Assembly (NCBI GenBank): GCA_021299695.1
Contig: JAJTEK010000025.1
Span: 1 to 36,528 of the forward strand
Direction of reading: 5' to 3'
Length of the DNA stretch: 36,528 bases
From: Pirellula sp.
Lineage (GTDB): Bacteria > Planctomycetota > Planctomycetia > Pirellulales > Pirellulaceae
How positions within the stretch are numbered: position 1 is the first letter of the stretch; each line of letters begins with the position of its first letter. Positions 8,259 to 16,049 of the stretch are shown one piece after another. Under the pieces are notes generated by a model. It was not told where the DNA came from and made no database searches. It saw only the letters and a program-made list of their open reading frames with translations. The position numbers and the translations under genes are program-made.

Positions 8259-8535
8259 TTGGTTTTTCTCCTAGCCGTAGATTTCCTGAGTGCCAAGGCG
8301 CGGTTCACACGACATCAGGTTGTAAATGGAATCTGTTGAATCGTGGCTAGCGATCGCACTGGCGAAAAGCTAATTCACGGTTGTACTTGCTCGAACGACG
8401 TCTCCAAGGCTCGTCCGCATCAATGTGATTCAGAACGAAAGTCCACGGGACGATCAAGCTTGCTGATTTCGAAGATAGCGCTCGAAAGTTAGCGTGGGCT
8501 AGCTAAATCAGGAGCACTGTAACGATAGAAAGAAA

Positions 8536-9024
8536 TCAAATCTGCCAGGATTGCATGAGAATGCAATGGACACGTGAGCTCCCAGGCAACACGCATTGGT
8601 CGCGTCGCTGGACGCCAAAGGTATTTCCAACCAATACGCTTTGGGACAATAACGACTGCTCACCGATGTAAGCGACTACCCAGGTGAACGATGATACGAC
8701 GTCGAGCGTTTCCGGTGTAGCAGCGATGAAGTTGCAGCCTGGTTCGTCGCAATCGTGTGAACCATCACAGGGCGATTGATCTTGATGCTCATTGTCACCT
8801 TCATTTCCATGAGTTTCGATCTGCCCGTGGTGGCAACAGCCTTCGTGACCTCCAGCCTCTATTTGGATCTTTGAGTCATCATTCTCGTGGTGACAAGCGT
8901 CCTGTGCATGGACTGCATAGCAAGCATCAGTCTCGGCATGATGATGGTGGTGAGCGCAGCAGCCCATCGCCGCATGTACGGAGAAGGCGAAGAGCGTAAG
9001 GTAATGAATTGCTGCTGCGAACAC
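8536..9024 (-). CDS. secreted Cys/His-rich protein
   Basis: 162 aa from GTG 9024; no other ATG/GTG lies between it and the upstream in-frame stop, and the ribosome site is weak. A short hydrophobic N-terminus (about 1-19) resembles a signal peptide. The next 80 residues are packed with His and Cys (GCCAHHHHHAETDACYA, CHHEN, GCCHHGQIE, CDGSHDCDEPGC). The last 60 residues are ordinary and may form a small domain. No family is recognised. It is one of several small exported Cys-rich proteins in this island (see 11407, 21133 and 25087), and metal binding in the envelope is inferred from composition only. Confidence 0.65.
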   Translation of the reverse strand: MFAAAIHYLTLFAFSVHAAMGCCAHHHHHAETDACYAVHAQDACHHENDDSKIQIEAGGHEGCCHHGQIETHGNEGDNEHQDQSPCDGSHDCDEPGCNFIAATPETLDVVSSFTWVVAYIGEQSLLSQSVLVGNTFGVQRRDQCVLPGSSRVHCILMQSWQI

Positions 9025-9172
9025 AAACTAGTCTCTGAAGTAAACGACTCGATCGTCTGATCGTACCAAATCCACCGTACGACTGCTATATTGATCGGAC
9101 GGCCAAAGGCTGCAAATTGACTCAAAATCTGGGACGTTGAGTGCTTGTCGTTGATTGGCGTTTAGCGAATTC

Positions 9173-9200
9173 CTCAATTCCCCATTCTCAATTCCCCATT
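9173..9200. repeat. tandem 14-bp simple repeat
   Basis: CTCAATTCCCCATT occurs twice head to tail (9173-9186 and 9187-9200), just downstream of the stop of the Gly/Tyr-rich gene on the minus strand. It resembles dispersed simple repeats of planctomycete and cyanobacterial genomes; the function is unknown. Confidence 0.8.
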
Positions 9201-9214
9201 TTCTGTTCCGAATC

Positions 9215-9565
9215 TTAGTGGTGTCCGAACAAGTAATGCCCTGGATGCCAACTGTGATGGGAATACGTTGGGCGAACGTAATAGTTGTTGGAATAGAACG
9301 ACGAAACCTGAGGAACGCCTGCCTGCGGGTAGGCGTAGTTGCTGCTGTACTGCTGGGGAATCGAGTTATTGAAGCCGTAAGCTGAAATGCCATTACCATA
9401 GCCTTGAACATAGCTTTGCGGCAGCGAGACGTGATGATCACCATGCCAGTGATGTCCGCCGTAGCTTTGGCCATAGCCGCCGTACGAAGGATATTGAGCT
9501 TTCGCGTCAGTCGTGGAGAACAACAACACCAAACCAAAGACCGCCAAACCGTAGAGTGTTTTCAT
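9215..9565 (-). CDS. secreted Gly/Tyr/His-rich protein
   Basis: 116 aa from ATG 9565, chosen because GAGGAG lies seven bases upstream and a clean signal peptide follows (MKTLYGLAVF to about residue 23, AKA before QYPSY). The mature part is low-complexity: Tyr, Gly, Ser, His and Pro (YGQSYGGHHWHGDHH, SNNYYVRPTYSHHSWHPGHY). No Cys is present in the mature part. The longer reading frame upstream has no ribosome site, and the overlapping frame ending at 9028 runs through the simple repeat and is a shadow. Function unknown; His-mediated metal binding is possible. It follows the outer-membrane factor gene by 263 bases with a repeat between. Confidence 0.75.
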   Translation of the reverse strand: MKTLYGLAVFGLVLLFSTTDAKAQYPSYGGYGQSYGGHHWHGDHHVSLPQSYVQGYGNGISAYGFNNSIPQQYSSNYAYPQAGVPQVSSFYSNNYYVRPTYSHHSWHPGHYLFGHH

Positions 9566-9599
9566 TCGATTGCTCCTCAAAGCACCACCAAGGGATGTT

Positions 9600-9619
9600 G
9601 GAAGCAAGAAATCGCTTCC
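9600..9619. promoter_or_regulatory. GGAAGC-N8-GCTTCC dyad upstream of 9565
   Basis: A 6-bp perfect inverted repeat with an 8-base spacer lies about 35 bases upstream of the start codon at 9565. The same GAAGC...GCTTC arms with 6-base spacers stand upstream of both metallothionein-like genes (22025 and 24675), at similar distances. It could be an operator; the binding protein is unknown. Confidence 0.4.
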
Positions 9620-9769
9620 AGTGCTTAGCATCAGTCGCAAGAGGCGTACCAATCGTCGATGAACCAGAAATTTGTTGAAAAGCAAGTGTTTTGGCTCAAT
9701 CGTAGCCGATTGCCAACTCTCTGCAATCACGGTCGTCATCACTTTGACATTGATGTCGTCAAGTTGACA

Positions 9770-9829
9770 GTTGAAGGTTTAGAGCTGAGACGCGTCCTTG
9801 CCCTCAACCTTCAACGCTCAACCTTCAAC
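9770..9829. repeat. inverted and tandem simple repeat after the outer-membrane factor gene
   Basis: CTCAACCTTCAAC occurs twice (9803-9815 and 9817-9829), and GTTGAAGGTT at 9770-9779 is complementary to its end, giving a 10-bp perfect stem. The second copy runs directly into the stop codon of the outer-membrane factor on the minus strand. It may work as a transcript end, and it resembles the repeat within pump 1. Confidence 0.7.
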
Positions 9830-11337
9830 TACTTCTGTCCGAACGTCAATCCGCGAAGCGAATCACTGCCGCTTCGATCGATAACCGCGTCCAAAGATCC
9901 TGAGAGAACGAAGCCATCAACTTTGGCTCGCGCCGAAGCAAGTTGCGATTGAGCATTCACATACTGAAGATTCGATTCGAAGTACGTTCGCCGCGCAACC
10001 AACAATTGGATGAAATCCATCTCGCCGGCTTTGTAAGCCGTTTCCGCGAGCGTCAAAGCCTCTTTGGCACCGGGTAGAATGTCCGCTCCATAAACATTTA
10101 CCGCTTCCAACGATGTCTCGAAATCGCTTGAAACGATGGCGAGCCTAGCTCGAATCGCATTCTCGATCCGTTTGGCTTCCATCACAGCTCGGCAGTATTC
10201 TGCCCTTGCGGCTGCGATATTCCCTTGATTCTTATTAAAGACTGGAATCGGTAAGCCAACTTGCAAGTTCATCATGCCCGAGTCCGTGCCATTATCGTAC
10301 CCTGCACCAAACTGAGTCGTAACATTGGGCACCGCTTGAACTCCATGTCGAGCGAGTTCCGCCCGTGCTTGGCTGATCCTAGCCTGGGACGCTGCGTACT
10401 CTGGGCTGGAAGCAACTATGGTCGATGCCACACTATCCCAGCTCATCGTTTCGGACGTCAATGGAAATTCGGTGACCAGTGGCATTGGCGTGAGTCCTTG
10501 CATACCGGCAGTTGCCGCGATTTCCCGCCAGGCTGCGTCGTAGCGAGCTTGGGTTTGTCGATATGCAAGATCAATCTCATTACGTTGGACTTTGGTTTGC
10601 AAAACATCAATCTTCGACCCTTCGGCCGCTTTCAATCGCTGTTGAGCCAGCTCAAAACCCTTGTCCATCAAGGCGCGAAATTCCTTGATTAAGTCAAGCT
10701 GTTTTTGATAACCAAGGGCCTGATAGTAAAGAGTCTGGATATCGGTCGACACTCGCAGCTTTTGAGCTTCCAGTTCTTGCAATTGAGCTCGCAACGCTTC
10801 GTTTTGAACGCGACGATTGAGCTCGAGTTTTCCAGCAGTTACGAATTCTTGCTCAGCAAATATGGTATGTTGGTCTGTCCCACGATCAGCAAGCTGTTGT
10901 CCCTGGTAGCCGACCGTAGGGTTCGCGTAAAGGCCGACCTGTGTTCGATATCCAGCCGCCTTTTGAGTCGTAGCCGCAAGCTCTTTCACGGCGGGATTGT
11001 TATCGAGCGCAAGAGTCACTAACTGCTCTAACGTCATGCCATTTGATGTAGGCAACGGCGGCTCGATCGGCGTGTTTTGTGGAATCGTATCCACGGCTGC
11101 GACCACTGCGTTGCCTTCGCCCGAAGCGTTATCGTCCAACAACCCACTGGCTGGTATCACCGCCGGTTCTGCCAAAGGCGATAGGTCACTTCTCGATATC
11201 GCCGTTTGGGTTTCTGCCGGCGTGACATGCGAGGCATGTGTGGATCGTCGATCCATTGATCGACGATGGTTATCTGACGCGCATCCGCCGCAGCCGGCCA
11301 ACAAGGCGGCTGCTAAATAAAAGAGGTTGTTTTTCAT
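9829..11337 (-). CDS. outer-membrane factor, TolC/CusC-like lipoprotein
   Basis: 502 aa from ATG 11337; GTG 11346 is an alternative start. The lipoprotein signal ends at LLAGC (Cys16). A low-complexity stretch of about 80 residues follows, then the repeated helical OEP layout: NPAVKELAATTQKAAGYRTQVGLY in the first half and SSPEYAASQARISQARAELARHG in the second, each with long helices that would build the trans-periplasmic barrel. Length fits the CusC/CzcC family. Role: the outer-membrane exit duct for RND pumps. It is the only such gene in the window although three pumps are present, so it may be shared. It stands alone between two small Cys-rich or His-rich genes. Confidence 0.9.
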   Translation of the reverse strand: MKNNLFYLAAALLAGCGGCASDNHRRSMDRRSTHASHVTPAETQTAISRSDLSPLAEPAVIPASGLLDDNASGEGNAVVAAVDTIPQNTPIEPPLPTSNGMTLEQLVTLALDNNPAVKELAATTQKAAGYRTQVGLYANPTVGYQGQQLADRGTDQHTIFAEQEFVTAGKLELNRRVQNEALRAQLQELEAQKLRVSTDIQTLYYQALGYQKQLDLIKEFRALMDKGFELAQQRLKAAEGSKIDVLQTKVQRNEIDLAYRQTQARYDAAWREIAATAGMQGLTPMPLVTEFPLTSETMSWDSVASTIVASSPEYAASQARISQARAELARHGVQAVPNVTTQFGAGYDNGTDSGMMNLQVGLPIPVFNKNQGNIAAARAEYCRAVMEAKRIENAIRARLAIVSSDFETSLEAVNVYGADILPGAKEALTLAETAYKAGEMDFIQLLVARRTYFESNLQYVNAQSQLASARAKVDGFVLSGSLDAVIDRSGSDSLRGLTFGQK

Positions 11338-11406
11338 TTTGTCCACATCCAGCCAACATCAAGACAATCGCTCACACCATAAAACGTTGATACAGTGAGG
11401 CTCCGC

Positions 11407-11820
11407 TCAAATGCGCAGATGAAAGACCTGATGCGAGTCTGAAGGCGGGCTGTTTGCGGATTCCACAAGTCTGCAACCGAAAGCTACTGCTTCGAAGCTC
11501 AGTACGCCTGAGAACGCACTGAATTCTTCGGGCTGACGTTGGACCTCAACGGCAGGATTCAAAATAATCCCCATGCTCTTCATGATGCATGATGGGCAAT
11601 TGGAATCATCATATGGAATTTGGATAGGCGATCCGTAATCATCGCCAGTCTCATCCATTGCACCAACAACGCCGCAGCAATCGCAATAGGTGTCTTCCAC
11701 GCGATCGCTCGCCGCCAGCCGCGTGACCAAGCAAGACAAACAAACGTCCTGGGGCGCAATAAAGCATATCAGCATCCAAGCTGTAAGCCATCGCGATAAT
11801 CCCAGTGACCGATAAAACAC
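11407..11820 (-). CDS. secreted Cys-rich small protein
   Basis: 137 aa from GTG 11820, supported by AAAGGA eight bases upstream. The N-terminus is signal-like (RSLGLSRWLTAWMLICFIA). Cysteines are clustered after it: DVCLSCLV, YCDCCGVV and a later NCPSCIMKS. The rest is unremarkable. No family is known to me. Its layout (hydrophobic start, CxxC pairs, CxCC) resembles the proteins at 21133 and 25087, which also precede pump or ATPase modules. Inference: an envelope metal-binding or redox protein. Its start faces the 645-base gap before the ATPase gene. Confidence 0.6.
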   Translation of the reverse strand: MFYRSLGLSRWLTAWMLICFIAPQDVCLSCLVTRLAASDRVEDTYCDCCGVVGAMDETGDDYGSPIQIPYDDSNCPSCIMKSMGIILNPAVEVQRQPEEFSAFSGVLSFEAVAFGCRLVESANSPPSDSHQVFHLRI

Positions 11821-12465
11821 GCCAGCATTCCTTTGCTAGGTAGGAAGTCTTTTGTCCCTCTGGTGCGAGAAACATTTCTCTCATCTTCTTCGGCATGCCC
11901 GAAGTCAGTCATCAGTTTGGAACATCTCTTTGATTCTAAAATTCTTTGCTGTTTGTGTTCATCTTACCAGGCTTTCCTAATTTCACTCGCAGATCGCTAT
12001 TGCGATTCTACTTGCCAATCAGCAACACTGGCTGGTGAGGGCATGTGTGGCGAGCGTTCGATGAGCGCCTTTTTCGTCGGCGCAGCACCACTGGTCGCCA
12101 CCCAACGGTTGACGGGCGGATCTCGACCATACGAAACAGGACACTCAGCCAATTGGCATCCGCTTCGAAATAAATAACGGCGTCAGCGGCCACGCATTTA
12201 TGTCTGCTCGACCGTTCATAACGGCGGCGAAGATGACGGACGAAACATGGAAAAAAACAGGATAGTATGCTGTCTCTGCGTTTGGGCCACTCTCTCGCGT
12301 CAACGACGATGCGCACGATACATCGCAAATCGGCCTTGATTGAGCCATTGTGTTTCAATCCGCTTCAGCGATTCAACAAACCGATACCGGAAAAAAAGGT
12401 TGGAGCGTTATCTCGCAATCTACGTCGACGTCCCATGGATTTGCATTTCAGTATCTTTGGTAGCA
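11821..12465. other. 645-base stretch without a recognisable gene
   Basis: It lies between the ATPase gene, which ends at 12466, and the Cys-rich gene starting at 11820; both are on the minus strand. Open frames here (for example 12008-12358 and 12145-12348, minus) have Arg/Ser/Val-rich translations without motif, signal peptide or ribosome site, so I regard them as chance or decayed sequence. The part next to 11820 must hold the promoter of the Cys-rich gene, but I recognise no clear element, and I see no convincing terminator for the ATPase transcript. Confidence 0.5.
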
Positions 12466-14589
12466 TTACGCTTTGAGTAATCGCAGCCCGTTGGCGACAA
12501 CCAACAGTGATGCACCCGTATCGGCGGCAATAGCTCCCCACAGCGACGATGTTCCCATCAATGTGGGCGCAACAAATATTGCTTTGACGGCAAGGGAAAA
12601 AATGATGTTCTGACGGATGATTTGCATCGTTCGTTTGGAATGACCAATCAGCCATGGCACCTTGGCCAGTTCATCCGACATCAAGGCGATATCGGCGGTC
12701 TCGATCGCCGCGTCGCTACCGACGGCACCCATCGCAATTCCTAGTGAAGCTCTCGCCAATGCTGGTGCGTCGTTCACGCCGTCTCCGATCATGGCGACCT
12801 GTCCATATCGCGAGACCAAATCGGCGACTGCGTTTACCTTGTCTTCCGGTAGCAATTCAGCTTTAACTTCGTCGATGCCGACTGCTTTTGAGACCACTTG
12901 CGCTGTCCCCGCATTGTCGCCCGTCAGCATTACGACCTTTTCAATCCCGAGCCGGTGAAGTTCCTTGATGGCTTCGACACTTTCCTCGCGAATTGCATCA
13001 CCCAACGCAATGAACCCGCAAACATGCTCGTCATTGCCTACCACGACGATCGAGCGACCGGCGTTTTGCAAAGCTTCCAACCGATTGTGAACCTCGGGCG
13101 TTTCTTGACCGCGCTCTTCAAGATAGCGATGCGAACCTAGCCAATAGGCTTTGCCATCGATGGTGCCTCGTGCCCCCTTGCCTTGAATGATCTCAAACTG
13201 TTCAGGCAACGGAAGCGCGAGCCCTCGCTTCGAGATTTCGGCGAGGATCGCTTGGGCAAGAGGATGCGAGCTGCTTTGCTCAAGAGCACCCGCCCGTATA
13301 AGCAGTTCGGTTTCGTCATGTCCGTTCATCGGGACGATTTCTACGACCGTTGGTTTGCCTTGCGTAATGGTTCCAGTTTTATCGAGTGCAATCGCTTTCA
13401 ACCGCGACGGGATTTCCACATACAACCCTCCCTTGATGAGCACACCGTGTTTTGCAGCCGAAGCAAGCGCCGCGACGATACTGACCGGCGTAGAGATCAC
13501 CAGCGCACACGGGCAAGCGATTACCAACAACACCAGGGATCGATAAAACCAATCCGACCACCAGCCGCCAAAAAATGTTGGCGGAATGACAAAGATCAAG
13601 AGCGCCGCGATCATAACGGCCGGTGTGTAGATCGCGGCGAACTTCTCGACCCACATCTCCGAAGGAGCACGTTTTGACTGGGCATCGCCGACCATGTTGA
13701 TGATCTGAGCCAGCATCGTATCTTCGGCTAGTTTGGTCGTTTGCACTTCGAGCAATCCATCACCATTGACCGTTCCCGCAAAGACCATGTCGCCCAGCTT
13801 CTTTTCGACAGGCACGCTTTCGCCGGTGATCGATGCTTGGTTGATACTGCTTGCACCCGATACGACTTTACCATCCAGCGGCAATTTATCGCCGGGGCGA
13901 ATGACGACGATGGAACCCACTTCGACTTCGGTGGGGGCTACTTCTTTCGATCGACCATCCGGTAGCTTGACATTGGCCATCGGCGGACTGAGGTCCATCA
14001 GCTTGCTAATGGCATTGCGAGCACGCCCAACGCTCCATGATTCCAGCAGTAACGACAGAGAGAACAGAAAGGCGACCGTAGCTCCTTCGGACCATTCACC
14101 GATCGCCGCCGCACCGATGACAGCAACCGTCATTAGAAGATTCATGTCCGGTCGTTGAGATACCAAAGACTGCCATGCTTTAGGAAAGACCATACCGCAG
14201 CCAGCCAAGATCCCAACCGCATAAAAGGCGTTTGCGAACCATAACAAAGCAAGGTTTGTAGTCCCGCTTCCAAGCCACTCGATCAGAAATCCAATCAGTC
14301 CAGCCAGTCCACTCGCAAACGTTAAAAGCGTTCGTTGATTCCTAGTCCAATACGAATCGACTGTCGTCTCAGACTTTGCTGACCAGCGTACTGCCTTTAG
14401 CCCACTTCTCGCGATCGCCTCCACGATCTCACGTTGTCCAATCTTTGAATCATTCGTCGTTACCGTAAGCTTTGCATTGAGCAAGTCGAAAGCTATCGAT
14501 TCTTCTCCAACCAGTGGAACAAGTTCACGCTTCAAAAGCGCAACTTCTTCAGCGCAGTCCATTCCCTTAATATAATATTGCAGTTTCAT
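12466..14589 (-). CDS. zntA: P1B-type ATPase, Zn/Cd/Pb exporter (ZntA/CadA type)
   Basis: 707 aa from ATG 14589, which begins directly with the N-terminal HMA domain; GTG 14619 is an alternative. Visible: the HMA motif GMDCAEE with only one Cys (Glu replaces the second), TGES (255-258), CPC in the membrane (359-361), the phosphorylated Asp in DKTGT (D403), the SSHP motif, and GDGVNDAPAL. K669 (AVKAIF) and D690 (ADTGAS) lie 21 residues apart, as do K693 and D714 of E. coli ZntA. This marks group P1B-2, which exports Zn2+, Cd2+ or Pb2+ from the cytoplasm; the Cu+ motifs are absent. It follows the thioredoxin and HMA genes on the same strand and probably ends that operon. Confidence 0.95.
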   Translation of the reverse strand: MKLQYYIKGMDCAEEVALLKRELVPLVGEESIAFDLLNAKLTVTTNDSKIGQREIVEAIARSGLKAVRWSAKSETTVDSYWTRNQRTLLTFASGLAGLIGFLIEWLGSGTTNLALLWFANAFYAVGILAGCGMVFPKAWQSLVSQRPDMNLLMTVAVIGAAAIGEWSEGATVAFLFSLSLLLESWSVGRARNAISKLMDLSPPMANVKLPDGRSKEVAPTEVEVGSIVVIRPGDKLPLDGKVVSGASSINQASITGESVPVEKKLGDMVFAGTVNGDGLLEVQTTKLAEDTMLAQIINMVGDAQSKRAPSEMWVEKFAAIYTPAVMIAALLIFVIPPTFFGGWWSDWFYRSLVLLVIACPCALVISTPVSIVAALASAAKHGVLIKGGLYVEIPSRLKAIALDKTGTITQGKPTVVEIVPMNGHDETELLIRAGALEQSSSHPLAQAILAEISKRGLALPLPEQFEIIQGKGARGTIDGKAYWLGSHRYLEERGQETPEVHNRLEALQNAGRSIVVVGNDEHVCGFIALGDAIREESVEAIKELHRLGIEKVVMLTGDNAGTAQVVSKAVGIDEVKAELLPEDKVNAVADLVSRYGQVAMIGDGVNDAPALARASLGIAMGAVGSDAAIETADIALMSDELAKVPWLIGHSKRTMQIIRQNIIFSLAVKAIFVAPTLMGTSSLWGAIAADTGASLLVVANGLRLLKA

Positions 14590-14629
14590 AAAGTATGCTT
14601 CTCTTGTTGATTTGTCCACAATGTCGGCA

Positions 14630-15106
14630 TCATCTCTCGATGCCTATACCATCGTCAACGATCTTTGCAGCCTCCAAGGCATCGAGAAGGATGCTTGAGG
14701 ATTGAGTACCAATGAGTCGTTTCACTTCGATCCCTCGACTAAAAATCAATACCGTTGGATAGTGGTTGACCTGATACTTCTCCTTGATGAATGGGTTTTG
14801 ATCGACGTTCAATTCAGCAACAATTACTTTACCCGTCAATTGCTGGGCAAGCTCTTGAATCGTAGGTTTCATTCGAATGCATGGCCTACACCATGGTGCC
14901 CACATGTCGACCAACACAAGTTGATCACCTCCTCTGATCGTGTCTTGAAACGTCCGGTCGGTGAGTTGAAGAGGTTCGACGCGAGGTGAAGAATCTTGTT
15001 CGGTGTATAACTTTTCCTGACGATTCACACATCCAAACTGGCAAAGCGATAACGTTATAGCCAAAACGGTTTGAGGAAATGCAAATCGCGAGAAGTTTCT
15101 TTGCAC
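14630..15106 (-). CDS. exported thioredoxin-like lipoprotein
   Basis: 158 aa from GTG 15106. The frame is open to 15235, but that part would overlap the HMA gene and has no protein-like character. A hydrophobic N-terminus ends at a lipobox-like LCQFGC. A complete thioredoxin fold follows: VLVDMWAPWCRPC with the active site W72-C73-R-P-C76, then the beta-strand/cis-Pro region NHYPTVLIFSRG. Known for the family: reduction or oxidation of Cys pairs. In this context it may keep the many exported Cys-rich proteins or the HMA protein in the right thiol state (inference). It lies between the HMA gene (98 bases upstream) and the ATPase gene (40 bases downstream). The start has no strong ribosome site and is the weakest part of the call. 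Confidence 0.82.
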   Translation of the reverse strand: MQRNFSRFAFPQTVLAITLSLCQFGCVNRQEKLYTEQDSSPRVEPLQLTDRTFQDTIRGGDQLVLVDMWAPWCRPCIRMKPTIQELAQQLTGKVIVAELNVDQNPFIKEKYQVNHYPTVLIFSRGIEVKRLIGTQSSSILLDALEAAKIVDDGIGIER

Positions 15107-15203
15107 AGTTAGGATTCTCAAAATGTAAGCACTCCGAACGGACGCACTCGTACACCCTTCACCCTGTGAAGCACAGGACGAAGGATGCACGCAGTGACAA
15201 CCA

Positions 15204-15545
15204 CTATTTCTTTGGTTTTGATGTGAAAGTTCCACCAGGGCCAGTCAGTTTCACGGGCTCCTTGCCTGCTTTCTCGATCGCTTCCCATAGCTGTAGCGGC
15301 GACAATCCTAAATTCTTCTTTGGAGTCACGACAACTACCTTCGACTTGACATCCGTTTTGACCGAATCAACGCCTTCCACTTCAGACAGCTTTGCAGCAA
15401 TCTTCTTGGCGCAACTCTCGCAGTCGAGCGTTTTCAAGGTAATCGTCGTTGAACCTTTCGTATTCGCAGCTAATGCCTCGGATGGCTGGATCGCGATAGC
15501 AGTCGTTGCCAAAACGAACAAGAGACATAGGGAAACACGGTGCAT
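15204..15545 (-). CDS. exported HMA-domain metal-binding protein
   Basis: 113 aa from ATG 15545 (AAAGGA eight bases upstream). A signal peptide (about 1-27, ending ALAA) is followed by one heavy-metal-associated domain with the metal site in TLDCESC (C42 and C45) and the usual EVEGVDSVKTDVKSKVVVV strand pattern. A Lys/Gly-rich tail ends the protein. It resembles MerP in being a periplasmic HMA protein. Role inferred: shuttles metal ions to the CzcA-type pump or away from the ATPase outlet. It complements the ATPase, whose own HMA motif has lost its second Cys. Confidence 0.85.
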   Translation of the reverse strand: MHRVSLCLLFVLATTAIAIQPSEALAANTKGSTTITLKTLDCESCAKKIAAKLSEVEGVDSVKTDVKSKVVVVTPKKNLGLSPLQLWEAIEKAGKEPVKLTGPGGTFTSKPKK

Positions 15546-15591
15546 TTTCAGAATCCTTTCATTGGGTGGAAAAAAACATAAGTTTAGCTTT

Positions 15592-15654
15592 CGAATCATG
15601 CAAAATGCGGCCATTTAGGACTCCTCCGCAGGACCGCGATTTTGCAATGATTCG
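15592..15654. repeat. long imperfect hairpin between lipoprotein and HMA genes
   Basis: The arms are 15592-15610 and 15634-15654, 19 and 21 bases, pairing throughout with two single-base bulges. The 23-base loop itself contains TCCT/AGGA. It starts 8 bases after the lipoprotein stop (minus strand). A run of seven T on the transcript lies only about 20 bases beyond the stem, so it is not a textbook terminator; RNA processing or 3'-end protection is as likely. Confidence 0.7.
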
Positions 15655-15662
15655 TACTGGAT

Positions 15663-16016
15663 CTATTCAGCAGGTTTTGGTGGCTTGTGTCCGGTTTTTG
15701 CTTCGTAAGTCGCGGCAAATTTCTCGAATCGCTTTGGACCGCAGAGGAAACACTGCGACTCTGGGCGATCGTGTTCCTTGCACCAGTCTCCGGCCGCTTT
15801 GAATTTGGCGACCAAAGTTGAATCGCATCGGGCGCATTCACTCTCCGGTACACCGTGCTCGACGCACCACCAGCCACCATGACTGTGATCCACGTCAGAC
15901 GCGGTCGTCGTTTTTGCGCCATCGGACGTTGTCTTGCCGTTGCATCCACTCAGTCCAATCGCGCCCATTGCGAGCAATCCGATTGCCAAGCAGCGGGTTA
16001 CAGTAATCAAACGCAT
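15663..16016 (-). CDS. Cys-rich lipoprotein with two WCxEHxxPESxC motifs
   Basis: 117 aa from ATG 16016 (GGAG six bases upstream). The lipobox is GLSGC (Cys25). After an HSHGG stretch, two copies of the same motif follow: WCVEHGVPESECARC and WCKEHDRPESQCFLC. The same motif occurs in the N-terminal extension of the adaptor encoded two genes upstream (19296), so both probably bind the same metal through Cys/His. It lies 33 bases after the CzcA-type pump gene, in its operon. Inference: a membrane-tethered periplasmic metal carrier for that pump, comparable in role to CusF but unrelated in sequence. Confidence 0.8.
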   Translation of the reverse strand: MRLITVTRCLAIGLLAMGAIGLSGCNGKTTSDGAKTTTASDVDHSHGGWWCVEHGVPESECARCDSTLVAKFKAAGDWCKEHDRPESQCFLCGPKRFEKFAATYEAKTGHKPPKPAE

Positions 16017-16049
16017 TTAAATCTCCATCGGCTTTGCCGAAACAAGGGG

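Noticed and set aside
9028-9537. Minus-strand frame of 169 codons overlapping the Gly/Tyr-rich gene
   Set aside because: It reads through the simple repeat, lacks a ribosome site and has a Thr/Arg-rich chance-like translation; the other frame has a signal peptide and GAGGAG.
12008-12358. Minus-strand frame of 116 codons in the gap before the ATPase end
   Set aside because: Arg-rich, with no motif, signal or ribosome site; overlapping frames on both strands are equally open.
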